Origin: Candidatus Kapaibacterium sp.
Lineage (GTDB): Bacteria > Bacteroidota > Ignavibacteria > Kapaibacteriales > UBA2268
Direction: 5' to 3'
DNA: 64,000 nucleotides
Assembly (NCBI GenBank): GCA_023957315.1
Contig: JAMLHE010000012.1
Location: 1 to 64,000, forward strand
A model generated the notes under the pieces. That model was not told where the DNA came from. It was given only the letters and a program-made list of their open reading frames with translations, and ran no database searches. This document shows, piece after piece, positions 36,101-44,391 of the stretch; within the stretch, counting starts at the first letter, position 1, and each line of letters starts with the position of its first letter. Both the position numbers and the translations under genes were made by a program.

Positions 36101-37799
36101 TCTCAAAGGGTTCGGAATTTCCGCAGATGTTCGTGTCTCATCATTCGATTGGGAACGCCAACGAGTTAACGGCACATATAACGGCGAAATCGTCATTCGC
36201 AATAATAGTAACGGAATCGAATATATTGATGACATTAAATTTGCAGATAATGATGGCGGTGCCTTTACTTATAATTTGCAAACTCCACTGCCATTTTCAT
36301 TGGCTGCAAACGGGGAAGAAAGAATCCCTGTGACTTTCAATCCAACTCAAGAAATTGATTTTGATAAAGAAATTCTGGTTACAGTCAGGTCAAAAACTGT
36401 AGATTTGGTCTCCAAATTGGAAGGAATAGGTTATTTGCCAAAACTTATTGCAACTTGGCAATGTGGCGAATCTGTCGTAGTCGGTCAATCTACTACAGCT
36501 AAGCTGATTCTCGAAAATCCCAGCTTATCATCGGATTTATCCATTAATGAAATTTTCTTCGAATTGCAAAATACTGAATACGCTTGGCAATCAGGAACCA
36601 ATCCGACAAATATTACTATTGCTATGGAGGATAGACTCGAAATTCCTGTGACATTCACTCCAGCAGCCGGAAGCGACCATTTGAATACAATAATAATTAT
36701 GGCTGATAACTATGACGCCAAATTTGTTGATGAATGGCGTGAAAATCGTTTGAGCACTGATTGTGACGGTATCAATTTATCTTACGGTGACCGCTCCGCA
36801 TTTGGCAACAAATTGATTTGTTCGGAAAGTGAAAATTCGATTACAATTACAAATACAAGTAAAGATAGTGATATAATTTTATATTTCTCGTCTCATACTA
36901 TTTCCGGCGATATGGGATTCTCTATTAATGCTACGGAAGACGCAATTGTGAAAGGCGGCGCAACATTCACTTTCAAGGTGAAATTTGAACCTACACGAAT
37001 TGGCTCATATAATTCAAATTTGACAATTCCAAATTCTGCTTCTATTCCAATCGAAATCGAACTTACGGGTTCAGCCGGAGAATTGTCAATCAAACCCGAT
37101 AAGGCAGAATATACTTTCGACCCGGGCAAAGTTTTTGATTATAATGTATTCCTACAATTACCAAGTCTTAATGATGATGCCTTGCAGAGTTTGAAAATTA
37201 CAATTAGTTTTGATAATAGTGTAATTCGATACATTAATCAATCATTTAAATCGGAATTGAATACTAATCCCGCAAATGGTGATTATTGGGTATGGGACAA
37301 AATTGAATACATCGGTTTCGGTCAGTTAGAATTATCAGGTAGTGGTTATGTGACAAGTAATCAAAGCTTTGAAGCATTCAAAGTCCAATTTATGGCATTA
37401 TTGAACGATATGGGGCAATCTCCAATTTTTGCAACTCTTGATTACGATTGTTATACAGCGGTGAATAATTTATCGGTTGTTAATATAAACGAAGTTTGCT
37501 TCAATGATAATCGAATTATTTATACTGCATCTGCTATCAGGTTCTTCCTCGGAATGCCATCACCAAATCCTGCACTTACGGATTTCAAGATAAGCTATGG
37601 AATAGCTTTCGATTCCGATGTTAAGCTTAACATTACTGATATTGAGGGTAATGTGGTGATGAGGCTCGTTGACGAAATGTTGAAACCGGCAATTTATGAA
37701 ATTATATTGAATACTGCAGACTTCAGTTCGGGTATGTATTTTATTAAAATGGAAGCAGGTCCATATATTGAAGTGAAATCAATCATGATTGCGAAGTAA
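33144..37799 (+). CDS. Giant exported vWA / HYDIN-like repeat protein with T9SS sorting domain
   Basis: A 1551-residue protein with a signal peptide (to about residue 21). A von Willebrand A domain spans about 82-270 with an intact MIDAS motif, D90-R-S92-S-S94. Around 545-605 there is a segment like the SBBP repeats of the 11905 gene (KKDFFLAKFDSDGNLVWARSDGG, then GVAVDEEGNAYVVG), with a second piece near 730-760. Several choice-of-anchor D/HYDIN-like beta-sandwiches follow (about 780-1320; e.g. LEPGESIEVQFKFRPAY, VEPGDCIDVIISFTPRE, IPVTFTPAAGSDH). The C-terminal 85 residues (GMPSPNPALTDFKISYGI ... FSSGMYFIKMEAG) are a type A sorting domain. Likely a surface adhesin-like protein. It is followed by a terminator and a converging gene. 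Confidence 0.88.
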   Translation: MKKLFLLCFLGLILINSSLKAQSFAVSEIVPDKFPRVGAFFSAYTVQGHHFTSLTPEDFVVIDNGLEIPKELVEIICESDAPVSVVLVLDRSSSMQDRVDGETKWSWAIDAAKTFINTIDLGVESQIAITSFAGTASVISPFSTNKKWLLDSLNKPIQIVGSTNFNVAFLDEIAGAITLLQDAPPGHKRAIVFLSDGAHESQGAPLQMSKIISEMNDNNIQLFSITLLSDKSNDLEYMSQMTGGKYVMVGTRNELSNIYKSFAETISYKVHCQIVWTNPDICDTVETSRRVSIRFVPLGKTTNKQYLVPFENIVYVDSDQKLIDFDNPDIGSYIERTVTITPRLKNLTTQDIRIVPPGYFKVVDWGDGVGNQPNYDFIMPVNVPRKITIRFTPQDEKIYRQAALLVDGLPCALEVDLFGGFQRIKLEKPEKNDVYSKCDSIAINWSGVTDETEVDIYYSIDNGKVWTLITTKQTGGSYTWYPDFKSENVKIRVRVSDKFTHKFAKSFGGNADVISTCIDASFNNLYIYMSGYFEGSMTIGNKTLTSIGKKDFFLAKFDSDGNLVWARSDGGFQHDDMAYGVAVDEEGNAYVVGTAYAGSKFGNTTPLFPYSSVPYFFIAKYSSKGDFLNLNYLGGEEKFEDFRPTPEKVSFRRVYGEQPKIYVEGTYTGNYTDYMIAKTLPAYPSARKFTAVFNERLNLIDLAPNQMNNIIYTSKLTFDSDFNQYQTGDFSGTIKIGEINLQSLGAKDSYLSKYGKLPVSESISEQFVIEQPQLSFAVPIVNFPDCTWGDSLEIVASGLIVNNSKLMTKITGAEIRDFGQSEMYLDFELMTNLIDEILEPGESIEVQFKFRPAYLNLRRAQFVVSGECMSDIKVELAGNGICGGLVLEEYDFGEVNLNKTVTDTIFCAFENNSNYRVFIDPKIRGTHLLDFVISFPAYVTRLNNRIMVEPGDCIDVIISFTPREMDERVADLNFYVESPCKNAVTVLKGFGISADVRVSSFDWERQRVNGTYNGEIVIRNNSNGIEYIDDIKFADNDGGAFTYNLQTPLPFSLAANGEERIPVTFNPTQEIDFDKEILVTVRSKTVDLVSKLEGIGYLPKLIATWQCGESVVVGQSTTAKLILENPSLSSDLSINEIFFELQNTEYAWQSGTNPTNITIAMEDRLEIPVTFTPAAGSDHLNTIIIMADNYDAKFVDEWRENRLSTDCDGINLSYGDRSAFGNKLICSESENSITITNTSKDSDIILYFSSHTISGDMGFSINATEDAIVKGGATFTFKVKFEPTRIGSYNSNLTIPNSASIPIEIELTGSAGELSIKPDKAEYTFDPGKVFDYNVFLQLPSLNDDALQSLKITISFDNSVIRYINQSFKSELNTNPANGDYWVWDKIEYIGFGQLELSGSGYVTSNQSFEAFKVQFMALLNDMGQSPIFATLDYDCYTAVNNLSVVNINEVCFNDNRIIYTASAIRFFLGMPSPNPALTDFKISYGIAFDSDVKLNITDIEGNVVMRLVDEMLKPAIYEIILNTADFSSGMYFIKMEAGPYIEVKSIMIAK

Positions 37800-37826
37800 A
37801 GAACAAATTCAGCATTACGCTTTTGC

Positions 37827-37857
37827 AAAGGTTGGGACTATTCTCAACCTTTTTTTT
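37827..37857 (+). terminator. Rho-independent terminator after the vWA gene
   Basis: AAAGGTTGGGA and TCTCAACCTTT pair with one mismatch around a short loop and run into a T stretch (to 37857). The T run overlaps the 3' end of the converging minus-strand gene. Confidence 0.8.
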
Positions 37858-38503
37858 ATACTAAAGTGAAATAATCTCTTGTAGAATCATTGTGAATATG
37901 AAGCACACCGGCTTGGACTAATTTAATCATCATACGTTCAGCGCGCCTCTCGGAGATGTTTACCAAATGTGAAAAGTCCTTAATTGTAATACGGTCTTTT
38001 TTTTCGAGATAATCAAACAAACGTCTTTCATTTTCACCGATGCTGATTTTGAGTGGCTTTCCTGCTGTAGAATTTTTCATCAAACGATACATTTCCCGAC
38101 TGGCTTCGACAGACTGCTCACCGATTCTAATATATGCTCTGTGATGAATCTGCTTAGTGTCTGGGTCTTCAATCTTCAATTTATGTGGTTTGTGCTCACC
38201 TTCATTTATCTGTACAAATAATACATCTTTGCCTTTAACACTGATAACTTCGATGATAGGCTCAATAGGAGGGTCTATATGGAACCCACAAGCCACTTCT
38301 ACTGCTTCAATTTCAGTTTTTTCGCTTTCAATTCCGTAGATTGTACCATCGTCATCAACACCAATTAAGAGCATTCCGCCTTTGGTATTGGCTAATGCTG
38401 AAATTTCTTTGGCAAGTTTGAATGGGGTAGTTGATTTGCGCTTAAACTCCATTATGGAAGATTCACCTTCAGCAACCAATTCGAGTAGTTTGTTCGGTCT
38501 CAT
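37856..38503 (-). CDS. AlbA_2/Schlafen-type ATP-binding protein with winged-helix tail
   Basis: A 215-residue protein. Residues about 8-135 form the AlbA_2 (divergent AAA_4) domain: EFKRKSTTPFKLAKEISALANTKGGMLLIGVDDDGTIYG, then VEVACGFHIDPPIEPIIEVI and RAYIRIGEQSVEAS. Residues about 155-215 look like a winged helix (ENERRLFDYLEKKDRITIKDFSHLVNISERRAERMMIKLVQAGVLHIH). This family (COG2865) is annotated as putative transcriptional regulators; the biochemical role is uncertain. It is co-directional with def, 82 bases upstream, and convergent with the vWA gene. Confidence 0.82.
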   Translation of the reverse strand: MRPNKLLELVAEGESSIMEFKRKSTTPFKLAKEISALANTKGGMLLIGVDDDGTIYGIESEKTEIEAVEVACGFHIDPPIEPIIEVISVKGKDVLFVQINEGEHKPHKLKIEDPDTKQIHHRAYIRIGEQSVEASREMYRLMKNSTAGKPLKISIGENERRLFDYLEKKDRITIKDFSHLVNISERRAERMMIKLVQAGVLHIHNDSTRDYFTLV

Positions 38504-38585
38504 TTTTCTCAGCTATTTCAATTGACAATTTAAGCCTCTAAATCTAAGACGAATATAATCGCCACAATTATATCATTTCATAGAA

Positions 38586-39164
38586 TTATTCTTCAATCTC
38601 AGGTTCAATCAATGTCCCGTCAGGCATAATCATAGGGTAGTTTGGCAATAAATCGCCGCGTTTGATTTTGTTCAATTTGCTCTTGGCTAATGCTCTTCTT
38701 AGTGGTGTTATCTTGTCGAAAATCAATTTTCCCTTCAAATGGTCGAATTCATGTTGCATTACTCGAGCCAAAAATCCTGAAACCTCAGTGTTGTATTCCT
38801 TCATATCCAAGTCGTAATAACGAATCTGAATTGATTCGGGTCTGACAACTTTCTCGAAAAATTCAGGAATACTCAAGCATCCTTCGCTTTCTTCGGACTC
38901 TTCGTCCGAATAGAAAATTATTTCAGGATTGATGATAGTAATCGGATTAGGCTTTTTTTCATCGCTGCCGACGTTCAAATCAACGATAAACAGGGCATCA
39001 TTGCTCCCGACTTGGTTGCCGGCAAGTCCAACACCATTGGAAATATTATACAATGTGTCGTACATATTGGCGACTAAATCTGCTACATTTTGATTGAATT
39101 CGGTGACTTGTACAGCTTCTTGTCGGAGTATCGGGTGAAAACAGTTATATATCGGAATTATCAT
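38586..39164 (-). CDS. def: Peptide deformylase
   Basis: A 192-residue deformylase that removes the N-formyl group from nascent proteins. Motif 1 is GVGLAGNQ (44-51; the usual form is GxGLAAxQ, so glycine replaces the second alanine). Motif 2 is EGCLSIP (94-100) with metal ligand C96. Motif 3 is HEFDH (H138-E139-xx-H142). All catalytic and metal-binding residues are present. The C-terminal extension (LRRALAKSKLNKIKRGDLLPNY) is common in Bacteroidota. It is divergent from murD, with 110 bases between. Confidence 0.95.
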   Translation of the reverse strand: MIIPIYNCFHPILRQEAVQVTEFNQNVADLVANMYDTLYNISNGVGLAGNQVGSNDALFIVDLNVGSDEKKPNPITIINPEIIFYSDEESEESEGCLSIPEFFEKVVRPESIQIRYYDLDMKEYNTEVSGFLARVMQHEFDHLKGKLIFDKITPLRRALAKSKLNKIKRGDLLPNYPMIMPDGTLIEPEIEE

Positions 39165-39274
39165 CTTAGTTTATCATTTTTATAAAATTTAAATGTAATA
39201 AAATTTTCGTTTATCTTGAAATTAATTATATCAGTCGTAATTTTGTAACATCGAAATATAGGAAACGAAAATAA

Positions 39275-40606
39275 ATGAAAAAAGTGTTAGTAATAGGTGC
39301 CGGCAAAAGTGGGGTTGCAGCTGCAAAACTTGCCAAAAGAAAGGGTAATGATGTTATCTTGACCGAATCAAAGGCTGCGTCTCAGTTTGTTGATTTGATT
39401 GCCGAACTCACTGAACTTGGTATTGATTGCCAATTCGGCGAAAATAAGCTTGAATTGTTAGAACATTGCGAACTTATCATCACTTCTCCCGGTGTACCAC
39501 CTGAAGCTGAAATATTAGTGACAGCTTCAGTACATAATATCGAAATCATCAGCGAATTGGAGTATGCTTCTCAGTTTATAGAAAATCCTATTATTGCAAT
39601 CACAGGTACAAACGGCAAAACCACTACAACTTCGCTAATCGAATTCGTACTGAATAATGCCGGAAAAAAAGCAATCGCTTGCGGAAATATCGGTATTCCG
39701 ATGTCCGACCTTGTTAATAATGTAGAAAAAGAAACTATTTTAGTTGTAGAAGCAAGTAGTTATCAATTAGACAGAATTAAAAATTTTCACCCGGAAGTGG
39801 CTCTGATACTGAATATTACGCCCGACCATCTCAAATATCATGGTACGATGGAGGCATATGTGGAATCAAAGTGGAAAATTACTTTGAATCAAAATGAAAA
39901 AAATTTGTTAGTTTTAAATAGAGACGATGAGATATTATGGAAAAACATTTTGGGAACGAATGCCAAAATAGCTTTTGTCTCGATGTCATCGGTGGATAGG
40001 GGGATATATACACGCGACGGCATAATATTTATAAATGCAGCAGATAAAGAGGAGGTACTTATGCCGGTAGCCGATTTAGGATTACCAGGTATCCACAATG
40101 CCTACAACTCGATGGCGGCAGCCTTAGCTGTTCGCGCTTTTGAGTTGAGCAATGAAGATATTCGAGACGGATTATCAAAATTCAAGGGTGTCGAGCACCG
40201 CTTGGAATTTGTCCGTTCTATTAATGGAGTTGATTTTGTCAATGATTCCAAAGCCACAAATGTCAATGCCACTTGGTACGCACTCCAAGCTTATAACGCA
40301 CCTATTGTTTGGATTGCAGGTGGCAGAGCAGACGGCAACGATTATTCTGCTTTGGATGCAGTAGTCGATGCCAATGTCAAATCCATCATTGCGATGGGTG
40401 AAGAAGCCGACAATATATTCAATCATTTTTGCACTGCCAAAAGGTGCATAAAAGTTATGGATTTGGACGAAGCACTTTCAGTAGCTTTAGAAGAAGCTGA
40501 AAATGGTGATAAAGTTGTGTTTACACCTGCTTGCAAGTCATTCGATATGTTCATGAATTTTGAGCATAGGGGAGACGTTTTTAAAGAAATTGTAAACCGA
40601 TTCTGA
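39275..40606 (+). CDS. murD: UDP-N-acetylmuramoyl-L-alanine--D-glutamate ligase
   Basis: A 443-residue Mur ligase adding D-glutamate to UDP-MurNAc-L-Ala in the cytoplasm. An N-terminal Rossmann-like domain (VLVIGAGKSGVAAAKLAKRKG) binds the uridine nucleotide. The ATP-binding motif GTNGKTT is at 111-117. EASSYQLDRI, the helix around NITPDHLKYHG and the C-terminal HRLEFV......VNDSKATN are the MurD signatures (the last contacts substrate). AGGAAA lies 9-10 bases ahead of the ATG. It starts a cell-wall run, with ftsW five bases downstream, and is a fragment of the dcw cluster without mraY or murG nearby. Confidence 0.96.
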   Translation: MKKVLVIGAGKSGVAAAKLAKRKGNDVILTESKAASQFVDLIAELTELGIDCQFGENKLELLEHCELIITSPGVPPEAEILVTASVHNIEIISELEYASQFIENPIIAITGTNGKTTTTSLIEFVLNNAGKKAIACGNIGIPMSDLVNNVEKETILVVEASSYQLDRIKNFHPEVALILNITPDHLKYHGTMEAYVESKWKITLNQNEKNLLVLNRDDEILWKNILGTNAKIAFVSMSSVDRGIYTRDGIIFINAADKEEVLMPVADLGLPGIHNAYNSMAAALAVRAFELSNEDIRDGLSKFKGVEHRLEFVRSINGVDFVNDSKATNVNATWYALQAYNAPIVWIAGGRADGNDYSALDAVVDANVKSIIAMGEEADNIFNHFCTAKRCIKVMDLDEALSVALEEAENGDKVVFTPACKSFDMFMNFEHRGDVFKEIVNRF

Positions 40607-40610
40607 GATT

Positions 40611-41795
40611 ATGAATAACACCAAAGGACATATTGATTGGTTCATTTTATTGCCAATAGTGGCTCTAATGCTATTTTCGATTTCCTTTGTTTATAGTGCA
40701 AGCGCCCCAATAGCCCAATTCCGCTTTGGCAACCCCGAGTTCTTTTTCCTTAGTCATACATTTAGAGTGATGTTGGGATTGGCTGTCATGCTTATTTTTG
40801 CTAAAATTAATTATCATTTTTGGCAGCGTGTTTCCAAACCTATGATTGTGATTGGAATAGTTTTGCTTGTTATTGTTTTGGTGTCCGGGACCTCTGTAAA
40901 AGGGGCTTCAAGATGGCTCAATTTGGGTCCACTGAGCTTCCAACCATCCGAGTTTGCCAAATTTGCGTTGGTAATTCATTTTGCGGCATTGCTATCAATA
41001 AAACAAAAAGTTATCAAGGAATTGGAACGAGGCTTTTTGCCATTCATATTATGGGCAGGAATGATATGCCTTCTTATAGGCTTGCAGCCAAACTTTTCGA
41101 CCATGTTTGTAATTTTTATCATAGCAATTACGATGATGTTTATAGGTAATACAAACTTGTTGCATCTGGGTAGTATGTTCATTGTTGCTTTGGGTAGCAT
41201 AGGAGTTTACTTGGTATCAGCGGAGTATCGCCTAAAGCGACTAACAGCATTTTTCGGTTCAGGTGAACCGGGAGTTAATGATGCTGTCAACTATCAGGGC
41301 AATCAATCGCTGATTGCTCTGGGCAATGGTGGATTATTCGGAGTCGGTGCCGGGCAAAGCCGCCAATCACATCTTTTCTTGCCCGAATCTTACGGTGACT
41401 TCATCTTTGCAATCATTGGCGAAGAATATGGTTTGATTGGTTTGTTGTGCATCATTGCGGTGTTTGCTATTGTTTTTTGGCGAGGAATGTTAATTGCCAA
41501 AAAAGCACCCGATAATTTCGGATACTTTTTAGCAGTTGGCATTTTGATTACATTTGCTACATATCTTTTGGTCAATGCAGGTGTCAACAGCGGTTTACTC
41601 CCGACTACAGGTGTGCCAATGCCCTTTGTGAGCTATGGCGGCACTGCAGTATTGATTTATTCTGCCGCAATTGGTATTCTGCTGAACATTTCCTCTCATG
41701 CCGGAGTTTACCCCAAAGCGGAGATTCGTGATGATGATAAACCAAGCGAGCCGGATAATAGTTCTGATGAAGTTAAGCAAACTACACTTTTTTGA
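40611..41795 (+). CDS. ftsW: FtsW/RodA-type SEDS peptidoglycan glycosyltransferase
   Basis: A 394-residue integral membrane protein with about ten helices, of the SEDS family, which polymerises lipid II into glycan strands. Characteristic sequences are KGASRWLNLGPLSFQPSEFAKFALVIHFA, LQPNFSTMFVIFIIAITMMFIG, FLPESYGDFIFAIIGEEYGLIG and the C-terminal GLLPTTGVPMPFVSYGGTAVLIYS. Its position immediately after murD supports FtsW (division) over RodA (elongation). The C-terminal tail is acidic and cytoplasmic. The gene is four bases after murD. Confidence 0.92.
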   Translation: MNNTKGHIDWFILLPIVALMLFSISFVYSASAPIAQFRFGNPEFFFLSHTFRVMLGLAVMLIFAKINYHFWQRVSKPMIVIGIVLLVIVLVSGTSVKGASRWLNLGPLSFQPSEFAKFALVIHFAALLSIKQKVIKELERGFLPFILWAGMICLLIGLQPNFSTMFVIFIIAITMMFIGNTNLLHLGSMFIVALGSIGVYLVSAEYRLKRLTAFFGSGEPGVNDAVNYQGNQSLIALGNGGLFGVGAGQSRQSHLFLPESYGDFIFAIIGEEYGLIGLLCIIAVFAIVFWRGMLIAKKAPDNFGYFLAVGILITFATYLLVNAGVNSGLLPTTGVPMPFVSYGGTAVLIYSAAIGILLNISSHAGVYPKAEIRDDDKPSEPDNSSDEVKQTTLF

Positions 41796-41854
41796 TAATA
41801 ATTTAATTTGCCGACTTACGTTTTATCCAAAGTTAATAAAAATTGGAAACAAAT

Positions 41855-42328
41855 ATGTATAGTTTAGACCCGGCAGTTAAAATTATCTGGACAATTAATA
41901 TCATAATGCGAACCTTGTTTTATACGATATTCTTTGCCATACTTGATTTCTTCGTGATTCCGAATTTTTTCACGGATTGGATTTTTCCAAAAGGCATTAC
42001 CACGCTTATAATTTTTGTTATCGGCGTTATAGTTGCCGCTATTTATCCATATTTTTATTATAAATATTGGAAATTCAGTGTCCGTGAAGATGAAGTTTAT
42101 ATCGAACGCGGTGTGCTAACCCGAGTCAAAACGACTGCTCCATACCTCAGAATTCAGCATATTGACGTCATACAAAGCGTTTTAGACCGAATATACGGTT
42201 TGGGCAAATTGGTGATTTACACAGCAGGTACGCGTGGAGCAGATGTTACTATTCCGGGTTTGCCAATCGAATACGCCGAACAACTCCGCGACAGACTCAA
42301 AAATGTTACTCCCGAGGATGAAGTATGA
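41855..42328 (+). CDS. Small bacterial PH-domain (YdbS-like) membrane protein
   Basis: A 157-residue protein. The ATG at 41855 has GGA at a suitable distance; an in-frame TTG at 41843 is less likely. Two membrane helices (about 12-35 and 50-72) precede a bacterial PH/DUF304 domain: FSVREDEVYIERGVLTRVKTTAPYLRIQHIDVIQSVLDRIYGLGKLVIYTAG. The P.LRIQ.....QS...R..GL..L.....G pattern is the bPH2 signature. It overlaps the next gene, a larger three-domain bPH2 protein, by four bases. The pair corresponds to the YdbS/YdbT arrangement of Bacillus, linked there to bacteriocin resistance; the role here is not established. Confidence 0.85.
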   Translation: MYSLDPAVKIIWTINIIMRTLFYTIFFAILDFFVIPNFFTDWIFPKGITTLIIFVIGVIVAAIYPYFYYKYWKFSVREDEVYIERGVLTRVKTTAPYLRIQHIDVIQSVLDRIYGLGKLVIYTAGTRGADVTIPGLPIEYAEQLRDRLKNVTPEDEV

Positions 42329-43851
42329 CAACTCCGTACGAAGAGTACATCGAGCCGAGAAAATTACATCCGCTGACATTGGTTTACAGACTTTTTACAA
42401 ATGTACCCGGTTTGGCTCTTGCCTTTTATTTCGTAGTAGTCGAAAAGCAAAGTGACCAATATTTTTACCTTATTTTGGCACTTATCGGGCTTATGGTATT
42501 AGTTCCATCTATCGTTTTGAACTACATTTTTTTCAATTTTCAAATCACTCCCAAAGAACTTGTAATTCGTTCCGGTATCTTTGCTAAACGTCAAAGAAGT
42601 ATTCCGCTTGAAAAAATCCAGAATGTAAATATCAACCAAAATTTCATCCAACGAATTCTCGGACTTGTCAGAGTCAGTATAGAAACAGCCGGAGATTTGC
42701 AGACCGAGGGCGCCTTGGAATTTGTCTCTGTCCATGATGCTAATGAAATTTCCGAAATCATCAAAAATTACAAATTCAGCTTAAAAAAAGACATAAACAA
42801 GGATGCGACTGAAGTTTCCTCAGACAGTATTCAAGATGAAGCAGATGAGCAAGAAAAATCCAATGTATTATTTGAGCTATCCTGGAGAAATCTGATTGTT
42901 TACGGAATGGTTCGCTTGCGTCCATTGTTTCTTGTGTTTGGCTTGTGGCTTATGGGTATTTTGTCCCAATTTGGTATTTGGGAAAACACTATAGATAAAT
43001 TCGTCAGAGACAACCAAAATTACATCGATTCGCTTGATGTATTTTCGATAACGATGTTGATTATCGCCACTATCTTAGTGACTATATTTTTGTCGTGGGT
43101 CTTTGATATTTTATGGACTATCAATGAGTATTTCAAATTCAAATTAGTCAATGAGGAAAACAAATTAGTCACAAGCTATGGGCTATTGAGCAAAGTCAGA
43201 GTAACAATCCCGCTAAGGAAGCTGCAACAAATTACAATTTTGACTAATCCTCTAAAAGAGAAACTGAATTTCTTCACTCTCACGCTCCAAACTGCCGGAT
43301 TCGGTCAAAAATCAGGTTCAAATCAAGCTGTAATCCCATTAGCAAAGTATGATGAATTGATAGCATTGGCTCAAAAGATTTACAGTTTTACTCTTCCCGA
43401 CAAATTTATTCCTATTTCTCGCAAAGCTATTCGCAGAGCCTTCGTTCGATATTTGGTGACAATTGTAATTCTGATTGCACCATTAGTCTATTTCTTGCCG
43501 GATTTGATTTGGGTTGCCACCGCGATACCTTTGCTTTATTACGCTGCATATCTAAGATGGCTTTATAGGGGATATGCTATCAACAATGAACATCTGATAG
43601 TCAAACAAGGTTTTTGGATAAGAAAAATAATTATCATACCTTTGAAAAAAATGCAGACATTGCATCTGAGAGAAACTTTTTTCCAGCGTCGTTTGAGTCT
43701 TGCTACAATTTATTTCGACAATGCTTCGGGTGCAGGAACAGCAGATGCAAAAATTGCTGACATAGACAAAGATGATGCATATTTGATTTATGATGAAATA
43801 TATGATTACTTTAAACATCATATTAAGAGTAATGATAGGAGAAACCAATGA
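42325..43851 (+). CDS. Large bacterial PH-domain (YdbT-like) membrane protein
   Basis: A 508-residue protein containing three bPH2 domains, each preceded by a pair of membrane helices. The cores are LVIRSGIFAKRQRSIPLEKIQNVNINQNFIQRILGLVRVSIETAG (about 70-115), LVTSYGLLSKVRVTIPLRKLQQITI...LKEKLNFFTLTLQTAG (about 280-330) and LIVKQGFWIRKIIIIPLKKMQTLHLRETFFQRRLSLATIYFDNASG (about 420-465). It is the usual partner of the small PH protein and is translationally coupled to it at its start (ATGA, 42325-42328). It also overlaps the following unknown gene by four bases. Confidence 0.87.
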   Translation: MTTPYEEYIEPRKLHPLTLVYRLFTNVPGLALAFYFVVVEKQSDQYFYLILALIGLMVLVPSIVLNYIFFNFQITPKELVIRSGIFAKRQRSIPLEKIQNVNINQNFIQRILGLVRVSIETAGDLQTEGALEFVSVHDANEISEIIKNYKFSLKKDINKDATEVSSDSIQDEADEQEKSNVLFELSWRNLIVYGMVRLRPLFLVFGLWLMGILSQFGIWENTIDKFVRDNQNYIDSLDVFSITMLIIATILVTIFLSWVFDILWTINEYFKFKLVNEENKLVTSYGLLSKVRVTIPLRKLQQITILTNPLKEKLNFFTLTLQTAGFGQKSGSNQAVIPLAKYDELIALAQKIYSFTLPDKFIPISRKAIRRAFVRYLVTIVILIAPLVYFLPDLIWVATAIPLLYYAAYLRWLYRGYAINNEHLIVKQGFWIRKIIIIPLKKMQTLHLRETFFQRRLSLATIYFDNASGAGTADAKIADIDKDDAYLIYDEIYDYFKHHIKSNDRRNQ

Positions 43852-44387
43852 TTATGTTTTCTGATGTGGTTTACAAAATAATATTCAATCACGTAGGTGC
43901 AATTGTAAGCGTGGTTTATGCTAAGGACGGCAAAATCAAAGCTGTGACAGGCAGATTGCAAAGCGCGACTGTCAATAATTTGGTTATCAGACCGGTCGAA
44001 TCATTAGAGCCCTCACGCGATATTCCTATGTTCGTTGCAGACAAACGCAACGTTTTTTGCATTTATAACCAAAACAACATCGACTTGCTGAAGGCTAAAG
44101 AAGCTGTAAATCTTGACAGAAAGCTGAAAGAACGCAAATTCCGAATAAATTTGATAAAAATCATCAAGCATTATATCAACAAGGAATTTTTCGTCATCCA
44201 TAAGTCGAATATGGAATATTTCGTTACCGATGCAAGATTCAAAGATATGGGGCTAGACTCCATCACATTGCTTTTCCCGCCATTTTACAATAATGAACAC
44301 ATCTTGAAGTTTAATGTTATATATAATATTTTTAATAATGATTTCGAAGATTTATTAGACGAATCTTTAGTGCCTAAGGAGGAATAA
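43848..44387 (+). CDS. Protein of unknown function between PH-domain genes and accD
   Basis: A 179-residue soluble protein I do not recognise. AGGAG lies seven bases before the ATG, which overlaps the preceding stop (ATGA). Residues about 10-75 could form a small beta-barrel reminiscent of Sm-like folds (VGAIVSVVYAKDGKIKAVTGRLQSATVNNLVIRP), but this is only a pattern impression. The middle is strongly basic (KAKEAVNLDRKLKERKFRINLIKIIKHYINK) and the C-terminus is aromatic and acidic (FNVIYNIFNNDFEDLLDES). There is no signal peptide or membrane helix. It is tightly packed in a murD-to-accD run and ends four bases before accD, so it is surely expressed. Confidence 0.6.
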   Translation: MIMFSDVVYKIIFNHVGAIVSVVYAKDGKIKAVTGRLQSATVNNLVIRPVESLEPSRDIPMFVADKRNVFCIYNQNNIDLLKAKEAVNLDRKLKERKFRINLIKIIKHYINKEFFVIHKSNMEYFVTDARFKDMGLDSITLLFPPFYNNEHILKFNVIYNIFNNDFEDLLDESLVPKEE

Positions 44388-44391
44388 TATT

